A stretch of 56,682 bases of DNA from JAPKZH01 sp964537875 (GCA_964537875.1 CAZIDN010000019.1:1-56682); one strand, 5' to 3'. Numbered from the stretch's first letter, positions 25,130 to 34,696 are shown. Numbers and translations are program-made. Notes: generated from the sequence alone by a model not told the origin.

Positions 25130-26287
25130 ATGAAAGGCTCAAGCATTTTTATCTTTCTGGTCATCATCCTCACCGTTTTTTCGCTGCTCAATTATTATAT
25201 CATCCGTCGCGGCTGGCAGGCTCTGGCCGGCACGGGCGGCTTCCGGACAATCGTTTTCGTCGTCTACGGAGCCTTGACCGTATGCTTTTTTATCGGACGC
25301 GCACTCTCCAGGGGCCGGCCCGGAAAATTCGCCGAGTCCCTGTCCGTGGTCGGGTCTTTTTACATGGGGATCCTGATCTATCTTTTTTTTCTCCTGGTCT
25401 TCGTGGATGGGCTGCGCCTGATCGATAAGGTTGTCCCTTTTTTCCCGGCCGTCATCCGGCAGCACGGCCGGCAGGCCGGCCGGGCTGCCTTTTTCGCCGT
25501 GACAGGAATCACTCTGGCCCTGACGATCGGCGGTTTTATCCATATGCGATATTTCCGGGTCAAGACCATGGATATCGTGATCGGCAAACGGGCCGGCGGG
25601 ATCGAGACCATGAACCTCGTCGTCCTGGCCGATATCCATGTCGGGCCTTTCATGCACAATCCGCGGCTGGAAAAAATCGTCCAGACGATCAACAGCCTGA
25701 ACCCTGACCTGGTTCTCATCCCCGGCGATATCGTCAATGAGGAAACGCTCCCGTCGGAACTGGAAAAAATGACCGCGAGCTTCCGAAAAATCCGCTCCCG
25801 GTACGGGATCTTCGCTTCGACGGGCAACCATGAATATTTCGCGGGCATCGAAAAGAGCTTGGCCTATCTCAAGAAGAGCGGGTTCACCGTCCTCCAGGAC
25901 GAAACCGTGCTCGTCGACAACGCCTTGACGATCGTCGGACGCATCAACTCCAGCTACATCGGGCATACCGAACGGCGAAAACCCCTGAAAGAAATCCTGA
26001 GCGACGTGGACCTCAATTTGCCGGTCATCCTGCTCGATCATCAACCGGTCCATCTCGAGGAATCTCAGATGGCCGGCGTCGATTTGCAGCTTTCCGGCCA
26101 CACCCACGGGGGAGCGATTTTTCCGATCACGATCATCAACGACCGTCTTTATGAGATCGGCCAAGGGTACGGCCGCAAAGGGAATACCCAATACTATGTG
26201 ACCTCCGGCGTCGGAATATGGGAGCCGCCGGCCCGCATCGGGACGACGGCCGAGATCGTCCTGATGCGAGTGAAATTTCGCCCCTGA
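25130..26287 (+). CDS. Membrane-anchored metallophosphoesterase (YaeI-like)
   Basis: 385 residues. Four predicted membrane helices in the first 150 residues (about 5-25, 40-60, 75-105, 120-145), then a calcineurin-like phosphoesterase domain. All metal motifs are present: LADIHVG, IPGDIVNE, TGNHEYF, a single H in LLDHQPV, and SGHTHGG. The pattern resembles the YaeI/YkuE group, which acts on phosphodiester or lipid substrates; the true substrate is unknown. The topology places the catalytic domain either inside or outside depending on the helix count, which I cannot settle. Ribosome-binding site AGGAT precedes the ATG. Confidence 0.88.
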   Translation: MKGSSIFIFLVIILTVFSLLNYYIIRRGWQALAGTGGFRTIVFVVYGALTVCFFIGRALSRGRPGKFAESLSVVGSFYMGILIYLFFLLVFVDGLRLIDKVVPFFPAVIRQHGRQAGRAAFFAVTGITLALTIGGFIHMRYFRVKTMDIVIGKRAGGIETMNLVVLADIHVGPFMHNPRLEKIVQTINSLNPDLVLIPGDIVNEETLPSELEKMTASFRKIRSRYGIFASTGNHEYFAGIEKSLAYLKKSGFTVLQDETVLVDNALTIVGRINSSYIGHTERRKPLKEILSDVDLNLPVILLDHQPVHLEESQMAGVDLQLSGHTHGGAIFPITIINDRLYEIGQGYGRKGNTQYYVTSGVGIWEPPARIGTTAEIVLMRVKFRP

Positions 26288-26372
26288 GCAGGGCGATGCA
26301 CCTTTCTGTTGCATAATGAAGAGCTGCGTGATAATTATTAAACAAATGAATTGACGGAGTGGAGGGCGAATT

Positions 26373-27440
26373 ATGGCGCGAGAAGATATCTCCATCGAGC
26401 CTTTTCGCGGGGACCTGGAAAACTTGGAACGCATGGCCCACCTCTCGTGGCGGGACGAATATGGGGCCGCTTCTTTTCCAAATTTCTACCGGCCTGCCTT
26501 CCTTCGGTTTCTTTTCGACCGCATCAAGGCGGAGGAAAGGGACCACCTGATCGCCGCTTACCGGGGCCAGGAGATCATCGCCTTCCTGGCCAACCTGCCG
26601 CAGCGTTTTCATTACAAGGGCCGGATTTATCGGGCGATCTACAGCTGTCTGCTCGTGACCCGGAAGGAGTTCCTGCGCAAAGGAATGGCCATCACCTTGA
26701 TTCAGGAGGCGCTGAAGATAAACCAGAAATACAAATATGATTTTTCCCTGCTGACGCTCGAGACCGGACACCGCTCGACCAAGATGATGGACAAGCTCAG
26801 GAGGGAGGGTCAACGCCTGGAGTGGGTGAGAAAGACGCATGTCATCGCCCGCATCCTGGACTTGGGCCGCGTCAACTATTCAGAAGGCTTGAAGGGATGG
26901 GAAAAAAGCGCCATCAAACTTTTGGGAAGCCACAGGCCTCCCAAAGCGAAGCCGGGAGTCGCCCTACGGGAATACAAGGCGGAGGACGTTGGCCAGTGCC
27001 TGGCTTTGCTCGATCGTTATCAGCAGACCGTTAGCCTAGCCCTGGCCTGGGACGAGAAGGAACTGGCCTGGGAGCTGGATTATCCGGGTGTTTCCAAGAC
27101 TCTTGTCTATGAGAAAGAAGGACGCATCCAGGGGATGATCAATTTTATTTGGCACGAGCATCTCGGCAAAACCAAGGAAATGTGGGCCTGGATCAACCAT
27201 GTCGCCTACCCGGAGCTTTCCGGAAAAGAGCGCTTCGGATTCGTCCAGGCCTTCTTAAAATATTGCCGAGAGGCCGGCTGCGTGGGTACGATCGAATGGG
27301 CCAGGAAATACTACCCCCTAGGGCCTTTTTACCGCTCGCGGTTCTTCCCCTATTTTCGCGCGGTGAACCTCGTGAGTTGGACGTTCAACCCGGAGATCTC
27401 TCTGGCCAACATTCCCGATGTCTATGAGATCCAGGTTTGA
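26373..27440 (+). CDS. GNAT-like acetyltransferase-fold protein, probably two tandem domains
   Basis: 355 residues. The N-terminal half (about 5-160) shows a GNAT plan, with the acetyl-CoA loop region VTRKEFLRKGMAITLIQEAL. The C-terminal half (about 190-345) starts ALREYKAEDVGQCLALLDRY and repeats a similar strand-helix order, so it may be a second, degenerate GNAT domain. GGAGGG lies six bases before the ATG. No neighbouring gene hints at its substrate. It could be an N-acyltransferase for a small molecule or peptide; the acetyltransferase role is inferred from the fold only. Confidence 0.6.
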   Translation: MAREDISIEPFRGDLENLERMAHLSWRDEYGAASFPNFYRPAFLRFLFDRIKAEERDHLIAAYRGQEIIAFLANLPQRFHYKGRIYRAIYSCLLVTRKEFLRKGMAITLIQEALKINQKYKYDFSLLTLETGHRSTKMMDKLRREGQRLEWVRKTHVIARILDLGRVNYSEGLKGWEKSAIKLLGSHRPPKAKPGVALREYKAEDVGQCLALLDRYQQTVSLALAWDEKELAWELDYPGVSKTLVYEKEGRIQGMINFIWHEHLGKTKEMWAWINHVAYPELSGKERFGFVQAFLKYCREAGCVGTIEWARKYYPLGPFYRSRFFPYFRAVNLVSWTFNPEISLANIPDVYEIQV

Positions 27441-27562
27441 AAAATATTCAAATAAAACCATCCTATCATGGCCGAGCACCGGGCGCCGCGGCCACCTCAC
27501 CAGTTCTAAAAAGCTCACTTTTTTGAGATGAAAAAGGAAGATTTTTTCTAGGAGGGCGAGGC

Positions 27563-30139
27563 ATGATGAAGATAAAGCTGGTTTTGATAGCTCTGGGGAT
27601 GTGCCTGGTCGGCCCTCAGAATATTTTTTCTCAAACGGGATTGATCCCTCGCTTTGAGCTGGAGCCGTGCGAGATAGGACTCGAGCGCCCGGCCCAGCCC
27701 AATACCTATTTTGACAAGGTTGGCCGGAAGTTCGCCATCCTGGGTTATGAGAGCGGCGCTTTCGAGGCCTGGGCTTATCCGCTCAAGCTCGTCCGCAATT
27801 TCGAGCTTTCATTTCTGATTGGCTCGAGCACGCGGCCGATCTCAGCCAAAGAGATCGTCCGCTATGTGTCGGCAACCCCGGCCGCGACGACTTTGACCTA
27901 TACCTTCCAGTCGTTCACGGTCAAAGCCGTTTTTATCACGTCCATTGAGGAGCCGGGCGCCCTCATCCTCCTCGCCGTCGACACGACCGAGCCCTTGACC
28001 ATTGTCTGCAGCTTTCTCGCCGTGCTCCAGCCGATGTGGCCGGCCGGAATCGGGGGGCAGGTTGCTTACTGGGACAACGGGCTCAAGGCGTATCTCATTT
28101 CCGAGCCGACCCGGAAAAATCACGGCTACATTGGCTCACCGGCGGCGCAGGGCATTTCCTACACGCCGGCCCACATGCTCTCGGATTCCCCGAACGAGTT
28201 CAAGATCGTTATCGAAAACAAGGACGCCGTCAAGGGCAAATACATCCCGATCGTCCTGGCCGGCGGCAAAGGGAAACGCGAGGAGGTCCGGAAAACCTAC
28301 GAGAATCTGGCGGTCAATCCGGAAGCTCAATACAGGGCTGCCGTTGAGCACTACCGAAAGCTCGAGCAAGACACCCTCCGGGTCCAAACGCCGGATAAAA
28401 AAATGAACCTGGCCTTCGCCTGGGCCAAGGTCGCCTACGATAATTTGATGGTCGACAATCCCGACCTGGGCAAAGGGCTTGTCGCTGGGCTGGGAACCTC
28501 GGGGACTGGCGGCCGGCCCGGCTTCGGCTGGTTTTTCGGCGGCGACGCCTTTATGAATTCCCTGAGTCTGACGAGCTACGGCGCCTTTTCCATGGTCAAG
28601 GAAGCACTGGCGTTCACCCAGAAATGGCAGCGCCAGGACGGAAAGATGGCCCACGAGCTTTCTCAGGCCGCCGGCTATCTCGACTGGTTCAAGGATTATC
28701 CCTATGGCTATATCCACGGCGACACGACGCCGTTTTATATCGCAGCCTGCTATGAGTATTTCCGGCTGAGCGGCGACGCCTCATTCCTTAAGCAAAGCTG
28801 GCCGTCGCTCCAGCGCGCTTTTGACTGGTGCCTGACGACGGATGGAGACGGCGACGGTTTGATGGACAACCGCAAGGCCGGGCTCGGCGCGCTCGAATTC
28901 GGGGCTTTGACGGGCATCCAGACGGATATCTATCTGGCCGCGGCCGGGGTCAGGGCGGCCCAGGCGATGCAGCAAATCGCTCAAGTTGCCGGCGACATGG
29001 ACTATGCGAAGCTGGCCGGCGCGCACCTTGAAAAAGCGGGCCGGAGCTTTCGTTCGAAATTCTGGGATGCGGAGAAAGGCCGGTACACCTATGCTTTCAA
29101 TGCCGACGGCAAGCAGGTCAAAGAACTGACGCCCTGGAGCGCTGTGCCGCTGGTGTGGAAAATCGGGGACGCGGAGCAGAGCGTCCGGACTCTGGAAAAT
29201 TTCAACTCCGCCGAGCTGACCACGGATTGGGGGATCCGGATGCTCTCGAATAAGAGCAGTTATTTCGAGCCCCTCAATTATAACTACGGCGCGGTCTGGC
29301 CGTTTCTCACGGGATGGGTGGCCACCGCCCTCTTCCAGCATAATTTTTCGCTTCAGGGGCATGGGCTGTTGACGGCCGCCGTCCGCCACACCTTTGACAA
29401 TGGGCTGGGCTATGTGACCGAGCTTTTTTCCGGCCATCAGAATATCTGGCCCCAGGAGGCCGTCTGCCACCAGGGCTTTTCCTCAAGCGGGGTCGTTTTT
29501 CCGTTCGTCCGCGGCCTGCTGGGTCTTGACGGCGATGCCGCGAAAAAGGAGATCGTTTTCAGGCCGCGGTTCCCGGCCGATTGGAACGATGTGTCTATCG
29601 AGAACTGCAAAATCGGGGAGGAGGCCTTCTCTCTGCATTTTCGAAGGCAGGAAACAAGGCTGAGCGTGGACATTGTCTCCAAGAAAAATAATTCCTATAG
29701 AATGATATTTGGGCCTGCCTTGGGGCTTGGGACCGAAGTGCGGGGAGCTCGCCTAAACGGCAAATCGGTGCGGCTCCGCATGGATCAGTCCCCGCTGGCC
29801 CAGGCCGTTCAGCCGTCCGTGGAATTGAATCTCACCGGCCGGGACACCGTCGAAATCGATTTCGAGCCTACCGTCGAGCTCCTTCCGCCCCCCAACGAAT
29901 CCAAGACCGGCGATTTCAACAAAGGGCTGAGAATCATCAAAATGGAGCGGACCGAAAAAGCTTTGAGAATCACCGTGGAAGGCCTGGCCGGTCAAGCCTA
30001 TGCCCTGACGGTCACCCAGTCTAAGAGGATTGAATCCGTCAAGGGGGCTCAGCGATCCGATGAGCAGCTCCTGATCCAATTTCCCCAAGGCCAGGATGGA
30101 GAATTCGTCAGACACGAGATCATCATCAACCTCAAGTGA
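27563..30139 (+). CDS. Secreted six-hairpin glycoside hydrolase (amylo-alpha-1,6-glucosidase/debranching-enzyme-like)
   Basis: 858 residues with a signal peptide (about 1-24, cleavage near IFSQ). An N-terminal beta-sandwich region (about 30-260) is followed by an (alpha/alpha)6 barrel (about 280-650) with GFGWFFGGDAFMNSL, similar to the WFGRD region of debranching enzymes, and QTDIYLAAAGVRAA, then C-terminal beta domains. The acidic residue in GGDAF and those in the NYNYGAVWPF area are candidate catalytic positions. The start has GGAGGG six bases upstream, with two successive ATGs. It would act on glycans in the periplasm or outside the cell. The exact glycoside hydrolase family is not certain. 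Confidence 0.68.
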   Translation: MMKIKLVLIALGMCLVGPQNIFSQTGLIPRFELEPCEIGLERPAQPNTYFDKVGRKFAILGYESGAFEAWAYPLKLVRNFELSFLIGSSTRPISAKEIVRYVSATPAATTLTYTFQSFTVKAVFITSIEEPGALILLAVDTTEPLTIVCSFLAVLQPMWPAGIGGQVAYWDNGLKAYLISEPTRKNHGYIGSPAAQGISYTPAHMLSDSPNEFKIVIENKDAVKGKYIPIVLAGGKGKREEVRKTYENLAVNPEAQYRAAVEHYRKLEQDTLRVQTPDKKMNLAFAWAKVAYDNLMVDNPDLGKGLVAGLGTSGTGGRPGFGWFFGGDAFMNSLSLTSYGAFSMVKEALAFTQKWQRQDGKMAHELSQAAGYLDWFKDYPYGYIHGDTTPFYIAACYEYFRLSGDASFLKQSWPSLQRAFDWCLTTDGDGDGLMDNRKAGLGALEFGALTGIQTDIYLAAAGVRAAQAMQQIAQVAGDMDYAKLAGAHLEKAGRSFRSKFWDAEKGRYTYAFNADGKQVKELTPWSAVPLVWKIGDAEQSVRTLENFNSAELTTDWGIRMLSNKSSYFEPLNYNYGAVWPFLTGWVATALFQHNFSLQGHGLLTAAVRHTFDNGLGYVTELFSGHQNIWPQEAVCHQGFSSSGVVFPFVRGLLGLDGDAAKKEIVFRPRFPADWNDVSIENCKIGEEAFSLHFRRQETRLSVDIVSKKNNSYRMIFGPALGLGTEVRGARLNGKSVRLRMDQSPLAQAVQPSVELNLTGRDTVEIDFEPTVELLPPPNESKTGDFNKGLRIIKMERTEKALRITVEGLAGQAYALTVTQSKRIESVKGAQRSDEQLLIQFPQGQDGEFVRHEIIINLK

Positions 30140-30271
30140 CGTCTCTGAGGAAAGACAGAGAGACAGCTCTTCATTCTAAGCCCCCGGATCATTAATACTA
30201 TTCCGGCCAAAAAACGTCGAGGATGAAACGATTTGGCCGCCGCCGCGATTTAATAATCGTGAGCCGAATTA

Positions 30272-30280
30272 TGTTAAAAT
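30272..30280 (+). promoter_or_regulatory. Extended -10 promoter upstream of the TonB-like gene
   Basis: TGTTAAAAT: -10 hexamer TAAAAT (30275-30280) with extended TG. There is no convincing -35. It lies 44 bases before the ATG at 30324, in an AT-rich stretch of the spacer. Confidence 0.4.
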
Positions 30281-30323
30281 AGATGTTTAGGAGCCGGAGA
30301 TTAACGAAAAAACATCGGAATAT

Positions 30324-31232
30324 ATGGCGAAAGGCGCCATCTTTCTTGTTTCTTTGATCCTTCATATTGCCGGTTTTAGCGTTGTCCTCCATCTTAAATT
30401 CACCTACAAGATTTATGACCTAAAGCAGAAGTCGGTGTCGGCGTTCATCGTGCCCAAGGAAAAAATCGTCGCGCCGAGGAGAGACGGGCTGGCCGCCGGA
30501 ATTCCTGCCGGGGAGGATTTAGGGGGAAAAGAAATCGCCGGCGGAGAAGGTTCAGGGGCCGGTCGAGCCGCGGTCGGGCAAAAGCCGGCGGAATCGCAGT
30601 TCGCTTCCGGAGCCCAGGCCGGAAGGCCGGGGGGGGCAGCCCCGGCTGTCCAAACGCCATTCGAGGTCAAAGGGGAAATCAAGGAATCACGGAATTTTTC
30701 CTCTGGGTTTGGCCTGCTCATTCCGCCGAAATCCAAGCTCGACCTGACAAAAACCAAAGGAAGCCTTGAGGATTCCTATCTTCCCCGGGACAAATACCAG
30801 GTCAGGTCGGACATTGACTTCACCAGATATCTTTTTCCGGCCACGGGCATTTCGGGCCCAACCGGTGGGGGAGGTCGGCCCGGCCGTCCCGGTAAGAAAG
30901 GAGCCCAAGCTTTTATTGGAGGCGCCGCGCCTTCGAACGTCCAAAGATATGACTTTTCGCCATGGGCCAATGCCGTGATGAACCGAATCCAGAAGAACTG
31001 GTCGATTACCGCTCCCGCTGATTTCGCCTGGAAGGGCGAAGTCGGGATTACCGTGGTGATCGGAAAGAACGGGAACCTGACCTTGATCGAGGTGATCGCC
31101 TCGTCCAAAATCGACGCCCTGGACCAGGCGGCCGTAAGGGCGCTCGAGCTGAGCCTGCCCTTTCCGGCCCTGCCGGTCGATTTCCCGAATTCCAGCCTTG
31201 AGGTCTATTTTATTTTTCAATATGGTTATTAA
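30324..31232 (+). CDS. TonB-family C-terminal domain protein
   Basis: 302 residues. A single N-terminal membrane helix (about 5-25) is followed by a long glycine/alanine/proline-rich linker (about 50-200) and a TonB C-terminal domain (about 215-300: SPWANAVMNRIQKNW, GEVGITVVIGKNGNL, and ALDQAAVRALELSLPFPALP). Such proteins pass energy from the inner membrane to outer-membrane receptors, or act in related envelope tasks. No ExbB/ExbD genes are in the window. The next gene starts inside its last codons, so they are co-translated. The start has no strong ribosome-binding site. Confidence 0.85.
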   Translation: MAKGAIFLVSLILHIAGFSVVLHLKFTYKIYDLKQKSVSAFIVPKEKIVAPRRDGLAAGIPAGEDLGGKEIAGGEGSGAGRAAVGQKPAESQFASGAQAGRPGGAAPAVQTPFEVKGEIKESRNFSSGFGLLIPPKSKLDLTKTKGSLEDSYLPRDKYQVRSDIDFTRYLFPATGISGPTGGGGRPGRPGKKGAQAFIGGAAPSNVQRYDFSPWANAVMNRIQKNWSITAPADFAWKGEVGITVVIGKNGNLTLIEVIASSKIDALDQAAVRALELSLPFPALPVDFPNSSLEVYFIFQYGY

Positions 31233-32277
31233 AAGGAACCTTGCCTTTGTCGTCCTGCTGGCCGTCTCCGTCCAGGCTCTGCCGGCTCAGTGGAAGGACG
31301 ACGTAGCCGGTATTTTCCGGGGGACACGGGATTACAAAAGCATCGTCGAGTTGATCCTGTCCCGGCTCGACAAAATGGAGGCCGCCGACAAGCCCGACGC
31401 CTCAGGGCTGCTGGCGTTCTGCTTTTACAAGCTGAATGACAAGACGGACGAAGTCAAATGGATCGCCGATTATTTCGAGACCTACCGGGCCGGGGACTCA
31501 GGATATGCCTTTATCGACCTGGTGGGCCAGGCCGAGGTGATCGCCTTCCTTTCCCGCTGGAAGAGCCGCTATCCGTTCGTCCCGGAAATCGCGCTCATCG
31601 CTGGCGTCGGCGGCAACCCGATCATCATTCAGGGCATTCTGCCCCTCGGGTTCGACCTGACCGCCGATGCCTATTATAAATTTTCTGAAGGGGCGACCGT
31701 CCTTAAAGCGGGCCTTTTTAAATCCGGCCCGAATATCCTCAGCCTGGATGCCAACGACCTTTTTTTAAGGCCGGGGAGGCGCACCTATTTTCTAGAACTC
31801 AAAGCGGGGGAGCTCATCCTCAAGAAGGAAATCGACCTGGACATCGAAGTGTCATCTCCGTGGACCGAGCCAAAAACCCCGACCCTGAAGAGGCAGCCCC
31901 TCTATTACAAGCTATCCATGTATGTCGGAGGGGAGCTGGTGATGGCGAGCCAAAAGATGGAGAATGCCGTGCCCCTCAAGCTGGACGTCAAGCCGAACCA
32001 GAATCCATTCGGCTACAAACCGGACTATTATGTCACGCGCAATAATCCCGGAAGGACAGATTACTTCTCGATCTCCACCGCCATCGGGCTGCTCTACCAG
32101 CTTCTCAAGGACCTCCTGAAAAAGAAGGATGCCAAAACCGAGCCGCCGAAAATCCAACTGGTCCAGGAAATGACGATCACCAATAAACAAAAGGATACGG
32201 ACGGCAATGACCGGGAGACCAAGGTGTCCTTCAAGCTGAAGACGAAAAATCTGCCGTACGTGTTGAGCGTCCCGTAA
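31222..32277 (+). CDS. Exported protein of unknown function, coupled to the TonB-like gene
   Basis: 351 residues from the ATG at 31222, which overlaps the end of the TonB-like gene by 11 bases; an upstream in-frame TTG at 31198 is less likely. The signal peptide covers about 1-22 (MVIKRNLAFVVLLAVSVQAL). The N-terminal half looks alpha-helical, with a possible TPR-like pair (about 30-125); the C-terminal half (about 130-340) looks beta-rich with LPLGFDLTADAYYKFSEG. I do not recognise a family. Overlap with TonB suggests a shared envelope function. Confidence 0.7.
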   Translation: MVIKRNLAFVVLLAVSVQALPAQWKDDVAGIFRGTRDYKSIVELILSRLDKMEAADKPDASGLLAFCFYKLNDKTDEVKWIADYFETYRAGDSGYAFIDLVGQAEVIAFLSRWKSRYPFVPEIALIAGVGGNPIIIQGILPLGFDLTADAYYKFSEGATVLKAGLFKSGPNILSLDANDLFLRPGRRTYFLELKAGELILKKEIDLDIEVSSPWTEPKTPTLKRQPLYYKLSMYVGGELVMASQKMENAVPLKLDVKPNQNPFGYKPDYYVTRNNPGRTDYFSISTAIGLLYQLLKDLLKKKDAKTEPPKIQLVQEMTITNKQKDTDGNDRETKVSFKLKTKNLPYVLSVP

Positions 32278-32391
32278 GGGGCGTGTCGGGCGGCAAATCC
32301 TACGAAGCTATTTTGAGGCCAGGGGTGGCTGCGGCCATCTCAAGGGATTCGTTCGCCATCTCCAAAAAACGCGACCCCTCGCCTTTCATTT

Positions 32392-33510
32392 TCAAGATTT
32401 CTTCAGGTCATGGAGGACGGCATCGATCCGGACCAGGGCGGCGCGCAAAGCCGGCTCTTCGACGCCGAAGCCGATTCGAAGAAAATGGTCCATTTCAAAG
32501 AGGTCCCCCGGGGCCAGGAAAACGCTTTTTTCGCGGATAATTTTCAGGGCCAGCTCCGTGGAATTCAGGGGTAGGGTATAACGGACAAACGTGATCGCGC
32601 CAGCCTTGGGAGGGACAAAGGCAAACGTGCCGTCCTGACTTTTGAGCCAGGATTCCAGAATCGCATAATGATGAGTCAAGATCTCACGGGTCCGCTTGAG
32701 AATGCGGTCGCGGACGCCGGGCGAAAGGGCTGTCCTCGCCAAGCGATCGCTTAAGGCGCTCGGCGAGATGGAGGTGTAATCGTGATAGGGCCCTATCTTT
32801 TGGATCGTGTCCATCGGCCCGATGATCCAGCCGATTCTCAACCCGGGCAAACCGTACGCTTTGGAGAGGCCGTTGACGGAAATTACCTTGTCGTAGAGCC
32901 CCCAGAACGACGGCGTCCTGGGCCCGATCCTTTCCGCATTCTGGTAGACTTCATCCGCCAGGATCCAGGCGCCCGAGGTTTGGGCCAGGTCGATGATCGC
33001 CTTCATTTCGTCTTGACTGAGGACGGCGCCGGTCGGATTGTTGGGATTGGTTAGGATGATGAGCTTCGTTTTCTTGGTGACCTGTTTTTTGAGCTCGTCG
33101 ACATCCGGGGCCCAACGGTGTTCCTCCCGGAGATGAAATGTCTTGACCTTGGCCCCGAATCCCCGCAGCAGCCCCCACATCTGCATATAGTTGGGAAGCT
33201 CGAAAACGACTTCGTCGCCGGGCTCGATGAGCGCCCACATCAAGAGATAGTTGGCCTCGGTCGAACCCGTCGTCACCTGGATCTCGTCCGGGTTGAGGCC
33301 GGGGTAGGAGGCGGCGATTTGTTCCCGGAGCTCAGGCGTTCCGTTCGTCTGGCTGTAGCCCAGGCGCAGCTTGAGAATTTCCTGGAGCTCGTCGGCGGGG
33401 ACGAATTCCTCGAGGGAAAGGGCATGGACGCCGCTTTCGGCGAGGTTGTAATCGACCACGTTCTCCCACGTCGACTGCATCCGCTCGAGTTTAAAAACTT
33501 CGATGTTCAT
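32392..33510 (-). CDS. PLP-dependent aminotransferase, class I/II
   Basis: 372 residues, the typical length of fold-type I aminotransferases. The PLP lysine is in NGLSKAYGLPGLRIGW; other contacts are TGSTEANYLL near the phosphate, NPNNPTGAVL, LADEVYQ, and the carboxylate-binding arginine in LRIGFG. It would transfer an amino group between an amino acid and a 2-oxo acid; substrate unknown. Start supported by GAGGT before the ATG. It is the last gene of a minus-strand run behind the membrane protein at 33556-34383, with which it shares no obvious function. Confidence 0.9.
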   Translation of the reverse strand: MNIEVFKLERMQSTWENVVDYNLAESGVHALSLEEFVPADELQEILKLRLGYSQTNGTPELREQIAASYPGLNPDEIQVTTGSTEANYLLMWALIEPGDEVVFELPNYMQMWGLLRGFGAKVKTFHLREEHRWAPDVDELKKQVTKKTKLIILTNPNNPTGAVLSQDEMKAIIDLAQTSGAWILADEVYQNAERIGPRTPSFWGLYDKVISVNGLSKAYGLPGLRIGWIIGPMDTIQKIGPYHDYTSISPSALSDRLARTALSPGVRDRILKRTREILTHHYAILESWLKSQDGTFAFVPPKAGAITFVRYTLPLNSTELALKIIREKSVFLAPGDLFEMDHFLRIGFGVEEPALRAALVRIDAVLHDLKKS

Positions 33511-33555
33511 GGCTGGACCTCATAGGATGTTATGAATGAAGGAGATCCCAAATTT

Positions 33556-34383
33556 TTATATTTCCACCCTAAAAAAGCCCTTCAGGCCGAAGCCGAAGAT
33601 GATGGACAGGGCGAAGAAGACGACGAGCCAGTGGATATGCCAGCCGAAAAGATTCATGCCTGGGGCGGGATAGACCACCTCGACCGATTGGATCCCCAGG
33701 TTTTTCGGCAGCGGCCTTTCGCCGGGGTTGAACATCTGGTCAAGAAAGCCCGAACCGGCTTTCACGGCGGAGATCTTGGAAAGGCGGTTCTGTGCCACCG
33801 CGACCTGTTTGGAAAAGGATAGATTCTCCCACCGGAAGGTGATGGCGTGGACGCCCTTGTCGCGGGCCCTCAGACGCCAATCGATTTCCCGGAGATCTTC
33901 GATTCTCAAGGCGGGCGTTTCGATGGAGATCCCGTCGGGCGGCTCGACCGTAATTTCTGTCTGCAAGGGATTTTTGCCTTCTTCGAGCTTGATTTTCAGG
34001 ACGGCCTCTTGCCCGACATCCAGAGACCGATACCCGAACCAGAGGTTGAGTTGGACGAGGATGAGAAGGACCGGAACGATCATGACCAGCATGGGCCTGG
34101 CGGAATGGCTGAGGTATTTCAAGTTGGCGAGAAGGATGTGTCCGTAGGCTTTGAAAGTCACATCCATATTGTCCTTATAAAGACGAAGCTCCAGCAGGCG
34201 GGCTTTGATCTTGTTTTTGGCCTTTCGGATGCCTTCCTGGTTGGAGGTGCGGCGGAAAATGAAGAGCATCAACAGGCCTGTCAGGAGAGAGATGAGGACC
34301 ATCCCAAACCATGGGCTCAGGTGGCGGAACGGCAGAAAGAGGACTTCGAAGATCCTGCCGAAGGCCGTGTTAAATGTCCACAT
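33556..34383 (-). CDS. Membrane protein resembling the YidC/Oxa1/EMC3 (DUF106) superfamily
   Basis: 275 residues from ATG 34383; GTG 34395 is an alternative, and neither has a good ribosome-binding site. Plan: a hydrophobic segment near 10-45, a charged helical stretch (about 50-80, RKAKNKIKARLLELRLYKDN) that looks like a cytoplasmic coiled coil, a helix at about 100-115, a beta-rich domain (about 120-235), and a C-terminal helix (about 245-265). That order recalls Oxa1-superfamily insertases of the EMC3/TMCO1 type with an added periplasmic beta domain. The assignment is by pattern only. It follows three phosphodiesterase genes and a small helical protein gene on the same strand. Confidence 0.5.
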   Translation of the reverse strand: MWTFNTAFGRIFEVLFLPFRHLSPWFGMVLISLLTGLLMLFIFRRTSNQEGIRKAKNKIKARLLELRLYKDNMDVTFKAYGHILLANLKYLSHSARPMLVMIVPVLLILVQLNLWFGYRSLDVGQEAVLKIKLEEGKNPLQTEITVEPPDGISIETPALRIEDLREIDWRLRARDKGVHAITFRWENLSFSKQVAVAQNRLSKISAVKAGSGFLDQMFNPGERPLPKNLGIQSVEVVYPAPGMNLFGWHIHWLVVFFALSIIFGFGLKGFFRVEI

Positions 34384-34404
34384 CGTTCCGCTCACTCAAA
34401 CTGT

Positions 34405-34438
34405 GAGATGGCCGCGTCGCTTCGCTCCCGGCCATGAC
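34405..34438. repeat. 34-base palindromic repeat, family E copy 2
   Basis: GAGATGGCC, 16 bases, GGCCATGAC. Compared with copy 1, both sides of the stem have changed together (ATGGCC/GGCCAT against ATTGCC/GGCAAT), so pairing is kept. It lies just upstream of the Oxa1-like gene. Confidence 0.6.
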
Positions 34439-34504
34439 CAAGGAAATTCTTGGCCAGCCCGTCATGGCCAGCCTCTTGGCGCGGCAATCTTCTCTTCAAG
34501 GACA

Positions 34505-34696
34505 TCAGGAGATATATCCCAGCCCCTTTAGTTTTTTCTTGATCTCTTCCTCGGAATCGGACTCTTCGATCTTGGCGATCTCTTTTTCCAGGCAGTGGGT
34601 GATGAACTCCTCTACTGAGGAATATCCGGACATCTCGGCGTATTTCCGAACCTTGTCCATCAGGCTTTTATCCAGCTTGATCTTCTCTTTGCCCAT
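34505..34696 (-). CDS. Small helical protein, ribbon-helix-helix-like
   Basis: 63 residues from the ATG at 34696, which has GGGAG nine bases upstream; the frame continues upstream through repeat-like sequence. It begins MGKEKIKLDKSLMDKVRKYA with a short strand and two helices of ribbon-helix-helix spacing, then an acidic coiled tail (IAKIEESDSEEEIKKKLKGLG). It could be a small DNA-binding regulator or an antitoxin-like protein, but no toxin gene is next to it. It lies between the phosphodiesterase cluster and the Oxa1-like gene on the same strand. Confidence 0.6.
   Translation of the reverse strand: MGKEKIKLDKSLMDKVRKYAEMSGYSSVEEFITHCLEKEIAKIEESDSEEEIKKKLKGLGYIS

Noticed and set aside
25066..25428. 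120-codon open frame on the plus strand
   Set aside because: It overlaps the start of the metallophosphoesterase in another frame and has no family signature.
25139..26434. 431-codon open frame on the minus strand
   Set aside because: Antisense to the metallophosphoesterase, whose metal motifs are complete on the plus strand.
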